The translations under genes and the position numbers were made by a program. The notes below the pieces were generated by a model. The model saw only the letters and a list, made by a program, of their open reading frames with translations, did not search any database and had not been told where the DNA came from. A stretch of DNA of 24,260 nt from JBHHZJ01 sp046758005 (GTDB lineage Bacteria; Pseudomonadota; Alphaproteobacteria; Kiloniellales; J153), in contig JBHHZJ010000052.1 in assembly GCA_046758005.1 (NCBI GenBank), positions 1 through 24,260 of the forward strand, in the 5' to 3' direction. Positions 1-5,679 of the stretch are shown piece by piece; the stretch's first letter is position 1; every line of letters begins with the position of its first letter.

Positions 1-2
1 TC

Positions 3-902
3 CATATCAGCCTGAACGACGCCAACTATCGGTGGCTCGGCGGAATCTCGCCGGACCGGCTACGCGCGGTCGGCGATGCGATTCGGGCCAACGACCTGTT
101 CGTCGAAATCGACACTTCCGGGACCGATCCGGATCATCTGATCAAGCTCCTCGATGCCGCCCGCGCGCTCGGTGCGGACCGGCTGCGGACCTATGTCACC
201 GTGCGCGGGAGCCCGGAGGAAAAGGCGAGCACCACCGTTTCGGGCCTGCGAGCCGCGGCGCCGGCCGCGGCCGATCTGGGCATCGCGATCCTGCTCGAGA
301 ATCATGAGGACTTTACCGGCCGGGAAGTCAGGCGGATTCTGGAGCAGGTGGACCACCCCTCGGTGGGGGCGGTGTACGACTTCGGAAATTCCATGATGGT
401 CCTGGAAGACCCCATGGCGGCGGCACAGGCCATGGCGCCCTTCGTCCGCTCGGTTCACGTCAAGGATCAGATCGTGGCCGTGGGCCGAGACCGCGCCGAG
501 GGCGCGGACGCGACCGACGCCTTCGTATGCGGTGTGCCCATCGGCCGTGGCAACATCGAGATCGAGCCAATCCTCGGATACCTTCTGGAGACCACGAACC
601 TGGAGCGTGTGTGCGTGCAAAGCGTTTACGGGTATCGGGCGCCGTTTACGCGAAATTGCCGGCGCCTCGCCGATGCGGAAGCGCGCTTCCCGGCCTTTGC
701 GCAAACGGCTCTTTCCCCAGACGAATCGATCTGCCTGGGTGAGACCGAGGCGCTTGCCCGGATCGATCCCGGCCGGCTCCTGAACTACGAGCTGAGCGCC
801 GTCGCGCTGGGGGTTGGAAAGGTGCGCGAGATCCTCGCCAACCTTGGTTTTCGCCCCGGCTCCAGCGGCCAACGTGGGAAATACGAGCAAGATACCCGTT
901 AG
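3..902 (+). CDS. sugar phosphate isomerase/epimerase-like protein, 5' truncated
   Basis: The reading frame is open from the left edge (codon starting at base 3) to a TAG at 900-902, so about 299 C-terminal residues are visible and the start lies outside the window. The order of motifs fits the xylose-isomerase-like TIM-barrel family (AP endonuclease 2 fold): an acidic LLENHED strand end, then YDFGNSM, then VHVKDQ, which are the usual positions of metal-binding Glu, Asp and His in sugar-phosphate isomerases/epimerases. Such enzymes are cytoplasmic and interconvert keto-sugars or inositol derivatives; the substrate cannot be read from the sequence. The C-terminal ~60 residues look less conserved and end in a polar tail. 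No partner gene follows on this strand. The fold call is fairly secure; the reaction is not. Confidence 0.75.
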   Translation, partial: HISLNDANYRWLGGISPDRLRAVGDAIRANDLFVEIDTSGTDPDHLIKLLDAARALGADRLRTYVTVRGSPEEKASTTVSGLRAAAPAAADLGIAILLENHEDFTGREVRRILEQVDHPSVGAVYDFGNSMMVLEDPMAAAQAMAPFVRSVHVKDQIVAVGRDRAEGADATDAFVCGVPIGRGNIEIEPILGYLLETTNLERVCVQSVYGYRAPFTRNCRRLADAEARFPAFAQTALSPDESICLGETEALARIDPGRLLNYELSAVALGVGKVREILANLGFRPGSSGQRGKYEQDTR

Positions 903-937
903 CCGGGGCCGGGGGCGTCGCCGCGGCCCGCTTTGTC
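903..937 (+). terminator. possible GC-rich hairpin after the isomerase gene
   Basis: Immediately after the stop codon a GGGGCCGG-type arm faces a CCGCGGCCCG arm with a small bulge, followed by a short T run (CTTTGT). The stem is imperfect and the T run is only three bases, so this is a weak candidate for a terminator of the isomerase transcript. The rest of 938-1200 holds no gene that I can support. Confidence 0.3.
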
Positions 938-1218
938 ATGCACGGCCACGGTTGCGTTCGCATGACCCGAGGGTCCCAAGTTCCAGTTTGGCCGCGGTTC
1001 GCCGACGACGCCGTGTCGTCGAGCACAATCCCTCCTCGGTTACGTGCCCGCCCGCGCCAATCTCACCCTGCGGCGACCACGAGTTCTTGCTGAGGGTCAT
1101 GAAATATGTAAATCGGCTGGCGACTTCGACCCACCCTTGCCGTCATCTAAATGATTGAAGCAGAAAAAGAAACTCCGGACTCAAAGGAGGGGAATTTCAG
1201 GCAGGTCAATGGATTACC

Positions 1219-1240
1219 CCCTCTCCCTCGAGGGGGAGGG
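1219..1240. repeat. intergenic palindrome with CCCTCGAGGG core
   Basis: CCCTCTCCC and GGGGGAGGG arms flank a TCGA centre, forming a stem of about 9 pairs with one G-T pair. The purine-rich flank continues as ATGGGGCGGG. From general knowledge, CTCTCCC-TCGA-GGGGGAGGG palindromes recur between genes in many alphaproteobacterial genomes; only one copy is visible here. It lies just past the 3' end of the minus-strand gene ending at 1295, so it could also serve as that gene's terminator, although no T tract follows. Confidence 0.55.
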
Positions 1241-1294
1241 ATGGGGCGGGTGTGAGTCGCCAATTCGTGACGGTGAATACCGGGCCACGGACGC

Positions 1295-1537
1295 TCATAT
1301 GAGACGATAGCGCGAACGGTCCTGAAGGACGGCCGCGGACAGCGTCTTCTTGTCCAGATTCCGCGCCTCGCAGGCCAGGGTCGCGTGCTCCAGGCCCTGG
1401 GCGTCCCGATAGACGCGCACGACCCTCCAGACCACCGCGGGCAGCCCGACCCGGTGGTAGCGCTGCCCCACCCGAAGCCCAAGTCCGTTAAGTCGCCGGC
1501 GCTTCGAGGACGCGTTCGAGTCCTGCCAAGACGCCAT
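1295..1537 (-). CDS. small basic protein of unknown function (80 aa)
   Basis: An 80-residue protein with stop TGA at 1295-1297. I place the start at the ATG at 1537 because the upstream in-frame extension to 1732 is low-complexity Arg/Gly/Thr-rich sequence unlike a real N-terminus. No clear ribosome-binding site precedes 1537, so the start is uncertain. The first ~17 residues are Ser/Lys/Arg-rich. The remainder alternates hydrophobic and charged residues (GLRVGQRYHRVG, VVWRVVRVYRD, HATLACEARN, KKTLSAAVLQDRSRY) and looks like a compact small beta-barrel-type fold. I recall similar short hypothetical proteins (a Trp-Val strand, then a KTLS...L.DR.R ending) from alphaproteobacteria but cannot name a family. 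There is no signal peptide or membrane segment, so it is probably cytoplasmic. Confidence 0.6.
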   Translation of the reverse strand: MASWQDSNASSKRRRLNGLGLRVGQRYHRVGLPAVVWRVVRVYRDAQGLEHATLACEARNLDKKTLSAAVLQDRSRYRLI

Positions 1538-1887
1538 CAGGAAACCCGTTTCACGCCAGCTGATCGCCAAATTCCCGGTCCCTTGCCCATCGCGCCGACG
1601 ATTTCCGGTACCCTGCCGCGGTCCCGCGTCCGCGGCGCGCGAGCGCGCGCCGGTTCGGCGGCCGGTCTGCGTGCGGATCGTCGTGTCGCGAGGGTGTCCC
1701 CTGGTCCTCCCTTCGTTTTTGCGGCCCGGCATTCTCCGGTCGGACCTGTGCTAGAAGTGTACACCCCCCGCCGCGTCACGAGAAGAGGCGTCGGGCGCGC
1801 AACCGCGTTTCGCGCCGGTCGCGCCGGACAAGACGTCGACCCGGACGCGCCGGACCTCCTAATGCGAGTGCCCCAGCCCCGGCGAAC
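1538..1887. other. intergenic stretch without a supported gene
   Basis: About 350 bases between two small minus-strand genes. Open frames exist on both strands but translate to Arg/Gly/Pro/Ala-rich sequence with no recognisable fold. A GTGTACAC palindrome lies near 1757-1764. I found no convincing promoter for the gene starting at 1537. Confidence 0.5.
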
Positions 1888-2022
1888 CTACAGCTTCAGC
1901 CAGCCGATCGCATAGAAGACGGCCAGGAAGACTGCCAGGCCGACCAAGACGCCTTCCAGGCGGTACAGCGTCTTGCGCCGTTCGTCGCGGGGCAGCTTGC
2001 TTTGCGTAACCGACCTGTACAT
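1888..2022 (-). CDS. small single-span membrane protein (44 aa)
   Basis: A 44-residue frame from ATG at 2022 to TAG at 1888-1890. The N-terminal half is polar and strongly basic (around PRDERRKTLYR, residues 11-21), followed by one continuous hydrophobic segment at residues 24-42 (GVLVGLAVFLAVFYAIGW) and a short LKL end. This is the pattern of a type II-like single-pass inner-membrane miniprotein. A GGGGG run five bases before the ATG can act as ribosome-binding site. An in-frame ATG at 2034 would add four residues (MGAW) and is preceded by GAGAGG. The gene is only 146 bp from the end of the alcohol-oxidation operon and on the same strand, but has its own promoter candidate at 2109-2117. The family is not recognised. 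Confidence 0.65.
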   Translation of the reverse strand: MYRSVTQSKLPRDERRKTLYRLEGVLVGLAVFLAVFYAIGWLKL

Positions 2023-2108
2023 CCATGCCCCCATGAACCTCTCGGGCGGGCAAGGACCACAGCCCCCGAATCATCCGGGCCCTAACCCGATTCCCCATCG
2101 TCGTATTA

Positions 2109-2117
2109 ATTATACCA
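2109..2117 (-). promoter_or_regulatory. extended -10 promoter (TGGTATAAT) for the small membrane gene
   Basis: Read on the minus strand, the sequence is TG-G-TATAAT: a perfect -10 hexamer with the TG of an extended -10 element. No good -35 is present at the expected distance. It lies about 87 bases upstream of the ATG at 2022, in an AT-rich patch (2101-2120) that stands out from GC-rich surroundings. Confidence 0.5.
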
Positions 2118-2168
2118 CAGGATCGCCGCCAGCGGGCGCCGTGAATCGCACCGCCGCGGCCGCCGCGC

Positions 2169-3368
2169 TCAGAACCGGCAGGCGGTCTCGGCGCGGTCGA
2201 CGCCCAGGGTGTCCATGTAGCTGGTCGGATGCAGGAATCCCTCGATCGGCGCGCGCGCGATGACCGCGTTGTGGGTGTGGAGCAGGATCGGTTGTCGCAG
2301 CTGGTTGTCCCAGCGCCGGAAGTTGCCGGGCGTTCCCTTATAGTTGTCGAAGCTGAGCTCCGCGCCCTTCAGGTACCGCGCGACCGGAGCGAACGCGGTC
2401 GACCGGACCCGGCTCATGGCTTCGAGAATAACGCGTACGCCGGCCCAGGCCGCCCAATCGAAGTCGTTCATCCGACGCGTCGAGATTCGGCCGAAGCGCT
2501 GGTTGAGCTGCGGCGCGCCGTGCCGCTCCCAGGCCCAGTGCCAGGCGCCGGCCACCAGGCCGGCGCTGCCGATGACCGGGCGCGGACGAAACGTGCGGTA
2601 CGGAACCTGCCGGGCGAAGTCGCCCTCGGCGTCCGCGACGAAGACCAGATCGTAGCGCGCGTTCCCGGTGAGCAGGGTCACGTTGTTCTGCTCGCGCTGG
2701 CGCGGATCGTTGGTCGCCACGAAGCGGCGGACCTCGACGATGCGCAGGCCGAACCGCTTGGCCGAACGCTCGAAGGCGCGCGCGAGCGTTTCGTCGTCGG
2801 GCTCCGGCCCGATGAGCAACAGGACGTCGCGCCAGTTCCGGGAGGCGGCGTATTGCACCAGCGCGTCGCTCAGCATCGCCCGGCTCGGCACGATATGCAT
2901 GAGGTGCGCCTGGCAGTTCTCGCCGCGCAGCTCGTCGTCAACGGCCGAGACGTTGAACAGCAGGAGCTCGCGCCCGCGGGTGCGCCGCGCCAGCGCGGCC
3001 ACGACCGGCCCCGGGGCGTCGACCAGGAAGAAGCGCGCACCCATTTGCGAATACAGCCGGTCCAGGCCGGCCTCGAGGTCGTCCGCGGACCGGCCCTCCA
3101 CGCGCTCGAGCCGGAAGTCGACCTTGAGCGCACGGCCGACCACGCGGCCGGCGCGCAGCGCCGCCTGCGCCCCCTCGAACGGCTGCAACCGCGGGCGCAG
3201 GACGATGTTGGCGTAGGTGCGGCGCTCCCGGTAGCGGGGGTCGTCCTCGATCGCGAGATAGCCGATGGTGTAGGCCGGTCGCGCTGCGGCCGCCGCCGGA
3301 CCTTGGAGGGCCAAGAGGGCCAGGAGCGACGCCGCGACGCGCAGAGCGAGTCGCGCCGGGTCAGTCAT
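2169..3368 (-). CDS. ABC-type substrate-binding protein of PQQ alcohol dehydrogenase systems
   Basis: A 399-residue exported protein. The signal peptide is hydrophobic (LALRVAASLLALLALQG) and ends near AAAARP at residue ~29. The mature part resembles the periplasmic binding protein type 1 fold, and I recognise the subgroup found beside PQQ-dependent alcohol dehydrogenases (TIGR03863-type): the early IGYLAIEDDPRYRE, the NCQAHLMHIVPSRAML segment and the C-terminal SFDNYKGTPGNFRRWDNQLRQP are typical. It is thought to bind a ligand in the periplasm, but the ligand is not established. It is the last gene of the operon. Its ATG overlaps the end of the beta-propeller gene by 8 bases, so translation is probably coupled, and no independent ribosome-binding site is evident. 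No ABC ATPase or permease gene lies next to it. Confidence 0.85.
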   Translation of the reverse strand: MTDPARLALRVAASLLALLALQGPAAAAARPAYTIGYLAIEDDPRYRERRTYANIVLRPRLQPFEGAQAALRAGRVVGRALKVDFRLERVEGRSADDLEAGLDRLYSQMGARFFLVDAPGPVVAALARRTRGRELLLFNVSAVDDELRGENCQAHLMHIVPSRAMLSDALVQYAASRNWRDVLLLIGPEPDDETLARAFERSAKRFGLRIVEVRRFVATNDPRQREQNNVTLLTGNARYDLVFVADAEGDFARQVPYRTFRPRPVIGSAGLVAGAWHWAWERHGAPQLNQRFGRISTRRMNDFDWAAWAGVRVILEAMSRVRSTAFAPVARYLKGAELSFDNYKGTPGNFRRWDNQLRQPILLHTHNAVIARAPIEGFLHPTSYMDTLGVDRAETACRF

Positions 3369-4365
3369 CGATCAGAACGCCATAGGGGATCAGGCCGACA
3401 GGGACCGACTTGATCACCCTGCGCGTCGCCGTGTCGATGATCGAGACGTCGTCGGATAGGCCGTTGGCGACGTAGAGCCTGGTCTCGTCGCGGCTGAGCG
3501 TCAGGCCCCAGGCCCGGCGGCCGACGAGGATGTAGTCCTCGACCGTGCGGCTCGGCACGTCTACGACGGCCACATGGTTGGCGCGGCCGAGCGCGACGTA
3601 GGCCGTCCGGCCGTCCCGCGTCATCAGGATGTCGACCGGGGTCACCTCGTCCTTGCGGAACCCGCGCGGCTGAAAGTGAATTTCCGCGACGACCTGGAAG
3701 GTCGCGGGGTCGATCACGTTCGCCATCCCGGCCAGTTCCGCGGTCACCCACACCTCGCTGCCGTCCGGCGCTTCGGCCAGGCGGCGCGGCCGGGTGCCGA
3801 CCAGGATGTCGGCAACGACCTCGCGAGTGGACAAGTCGATCACGTGCACGGTGTTGGAGGCCTCGGAGGCGACCCAGACCCTGGCGCCGTCGCGGCTGAT
3901 CATCACGCCCTCGGGCTCCTCGCCGATCTCGATCCACTCGACCACCTCGCGGCTGTTCAGATCGACGACCGAGAGCGCCGCGTCCTCCTCGTTCGAGACG
4001 TAGAGGAACCGCTCATCGGCGTCGATCTCGAAGGCCTCCGGCTCCTCGATGTAGCGGATCGCATCGACCATCTCGAGCTTGGCCACATCCAGGATGCCGA
4101 TCCGGTCGTCGTCGGCGCAGGCGACGTAGATCAGCGTCTTGTCCCTGTTCCATTCCATGTCGCGCGGCCGGCCGCAGGTCTCGATCGTGCGGAACACTCT
4201 CTGCGTGCGGGGGTCGAGGACGGAGATGGTGTTGCCCTTCTCGTTGCTGACGAAGATCAGCCCGGTGCCGGCGGCGGACGCGGGGCCGAGGCCGGGGAGC
4301 GTTGCCCCGGCGATGGCGGCCAGCGCGCCGAAAAACCGTCCCCAGGCTGATGCGGACACAGACAT
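3361..4365 (-). CDS. PQQ-catabolism-associated seven-bladed beta-propeller protein
   Basis: 334 residues from ATG at 4365. The open frame extends to 4425, but the extension overlaps the upstream gene and is Arg-rich, while the 4365 start gives a clean signal peptide ending near ASAAGTG (residue ~33). Seven YVTN-type repeats are visible, each ending like VSN...NTISVLD: FVSNEKGNTISVLD, YVACADDDRIGILD, YVSNEEDAALSVVD, WVASEASNTVHVID, WVTAELAGMANVID, YVALGRANHVAVVD and YVANGLSDDVSIID. Seven repeats make a closed seven-bladed propeller. This matches the family that travels with PQQ alcohol dehydrogenases (TIGR03866-type). The exact role is unknown; a periplasmic scaffold or chaperone for the dehydrogenase is an inference. 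It begins 13 bases after the upstream stop and overlaps the next gene by 8 bases. Confidence 0.87.
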   Translation of the reverse strand: MSVSASAWGRFFGALAAIAGATLPGLGPASAAGTGLIFVSNEKGNTISVLDPRTQRVFRTIETCGRPRDMEWNRDKTLIYVACADDDRIGILDVAKLEMVDAIRYIEEPEAFEIDADERFLYVSNEEDAALSVVDLNSREVVEWIEIGEEPEGVMISRDGARVWVASEASNTVHVIDLSTREVVADILVGTRPRRLAEAPDGSEVWVTAELAGMANVIDPATFQVVAEIHFQPRGFRKDEVTPVDILMTRDGRTAYVALGRANHVAVVDVPSRTVEDYILVGRRAWGLTLSRDETRLYVANGLSDDVSIIDTATRRVIKSVPVGLIPYGVLIDD

Positions 4366-4378
4366 CGCTCGGCCCGCC

Positions 4379-5188
4379 CTAGCGCGCGGACGGCGGCGGG
4401 CGGTGCTCGATCCCGTAGCGGGCATAGATCGCCGCGATCGTCCCGTCCGCCATGAGGCGCTTGAGCGCCGCGTTGACCGCCTTGACGAGCTTGAGGTCCG
4501 CCCGGCGCAGGCCGGCCGCGAGGGTCCACCTCAGGCGCGGCTCCTCCTCGTAGGCGTGGACGAGGCGGATCTTGCCGCCCCCGTTCAGGTGGTCGTAGTA
4601 CGCGGCCGAGGCCGGGGAGACCGCGGCCGCATCGATCTCGCCCCGGCCCAACGCGGCCATCATGTCGTCCTCGAAGCCGAACGGGACGGTCGTGGCCCCG
4701 CGCTGGCCGAGCAGCATGGCCGCCATGGAGCCGAACAGCACGCCGACCCGTTCGCCGTTGACCAGATCGTCGAAGCCTTCCACCCCGTCGAGGTCCGGAC
4801 GCAGCGCGAGCGCCACGCCGCTGACCTGATACGGCTTGGACAGCCGAACGCCACGGTCCTGCTGGGCCTCCCTGTCGTTGATCGAGCCGAGGATGAGGTC
4901 GCAATCGACGCGCGGTGCGTGGTACCGGGTGACGACCCAATCCACGCTCAGGCGCACGCCCAGCGCGCGGGCCAGCGCCTCGCCGAGCTCGATATTGAAA
5001 CCGCGCCGCTGCCCGCGCCGGCTGGAGAACGGCAGCGCGTTGGGATGGGCGCACAGCGACAGGATCCCGCGCGCCTCGATGGCCTCGAGCGGGCGGGCGC
5101 CGGCCGGCGCCGCAACGAGCGGGACGGCGAGCAGCGCGAGTGCCGTGATCAACGAGGCGCTGCGTGCCGAAAAGCCCTTTGTGCGCAT
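4379..5188 (-). CDS. xoxJ: quinoprotein dehydrogenase-associated binding protein, XoxJ/MoxJ-like
   Basis: A 269-residue periplasmic solute-binding protein of the type 2 (amino-acid-binding-like) fold. A signal peptide (SASLITALALLAVPLVAAPAGARP) is followed by LSLCAHPNALPFSS, GFNIELGEALARALGV, an RVDCDLILGSINDRE segment and a C-terminal LMADGTIAAIYARYGI helix, as in the quinoprotein-associated binding proteins that include MoxJ and XoxJ. In methylotrophs these are needed for dehydrogenase activity rather than transport, and a role in assembling or activating the enzyme has been proposed. GAGG lies 7 bases before the ATG. The gene sits 36 bp downstream of the cytochrome gene, matching the common xoxF-xoxG-xoxJ order. 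The symbol is given by context and family, and strict orthology is not proven. Confidence 0.82.
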   Translation of the reverse strand: MRTKGFSARSASLITALALLAVPLVAAPAGARPLEAIEARGILSLCAHPNALPFSSRRGQRRGFNIELGEALARALGVRLSVDWVVTRYHAPRVDCDLILGSINDREAQQDRGVRLSKPYQVSGVALALRPDLDGVEGFDDLVNGERVGVLFGSMAAMLLGQRGATTVPFGFEDDMMAALGRGEIDAAAVSPASAAYYDHLNGGGKIRLVHAYEEEPRLRWTLAAGLRRADLKLVKAVNAALKRLMADGTIAAIYARYGIEHRPPPSAR

Positions 5189-5224
5189 GGATTTGCCTCG
5201 CGTGGCCGGTTCGTCCCCGTGCGC

Positions 5225-5602
5225 CTACTCGTCGTTCAGGCTGCGAATGTAGGCGACGATGGCCCGGATTTCCTCCTCGGAGAACGTCTTTCCGTAGGCG
5301 GGCATGCGCCCGCGTTTGCCGTTCCGGATCCGGTTGAACAGAAACTCGTCGCTGCGCGCGCTGCCGGCCAGCTTCGGCCCTTTGCCGGCTTTGCGACCGC
5401 CTTTGTGATGGCAGAATCCGCACGTGTTGGCGAAGAGCTGCTTGCCTTTGCTCGATGCTTGCGCGTAGAGGCGTTGCGCCGGCGTGGTTTCCGACTGGGC
5501 CTGCGCGTCCGAGGCGACGGCCAAGACGGACCAGGCGCACAATACGCCGAGAAACAGAGACGGGCGGAAGCTCCGCCACGCACGTGTACCTCGCTGCACC
5601 AT
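5225..5602 (-). CDS. xoxG: periplasmic cytochrome c, electron acceptor of the PQQ dehydrogenase
   Basis: A 125-residue class I c-type cytochrome. The signal peptide covers residues 1-35 (hydrophobic LFLGVLCAWSVLAVA, cleavage near AQA-QSE). The single haem-binding motif is C61-G-F-C64-H65, and M100 in GRMPAYG is the probable distal ligand. The C-terminal helix FSEEEIRAIVAYIRSL is the usual last helix of this fold. A strong GGGAG ribosome-binding site precedes the ATG. Its place directly after the dehydrogenase gene (77-bp gap containing a perfect palindrome) and before the XoxJ-like gene argues that it takes electrons from the dehydrogenase. Its small size and single haem fit a XoxG or PedF-type cytochrome; the gene symbol rests on context. 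Confidence 0.85.
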   Translation of the reverse strand: MVQRGTRAWRSFRPSLFLGVLCAWSVLAVASDAQAQSETTPAQRLYAQASSKGKQLFANTCGFCHHKGGRKAGKGPKLAGSARSDEFLFNRIRNGKRGRMPAYGKTFSEEEIRAIVAYIRSLNDE

Positions 5603-5621
5603 CGCTCCCTTTCCAGCTCGG

Positions 5622-5648
5622 CGGGCGGGAGTCCAGGACTCCCGCCCG
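5622..5648. repeat. perfect 13-bp inverted repeat between dehydrogenase and cytochrome genes
   Basis: Arms CGGGCGGGAGTCC (5622-5634) and GGACTCCCGCCCG (5636-5648) are exact reverse complements around a single A. As RNA the inner pairs must open, leaving an ~11-bp GC stem with a small loop. There is no T run on either side, so it is less likely a simple terminator than an intercistronic hairpin that partly stops transcription or protects the 3' end of the upstream dehydrogenase mRNA. Confidence 0.75.
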
Positions 5649-5679
5649 AAGATAACGTGTCAAGCTGGATCGTGACCGG

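Noticed and set aside
2229..3413. 394-codon plus-strand frame antisense to the binding-protein gene
   Set aside because: It is the complement of a well-supported exported protein, reads as Arg/Glu/Val/Asp-rich sequence without a fold, and reflects high GC bias in third positions.
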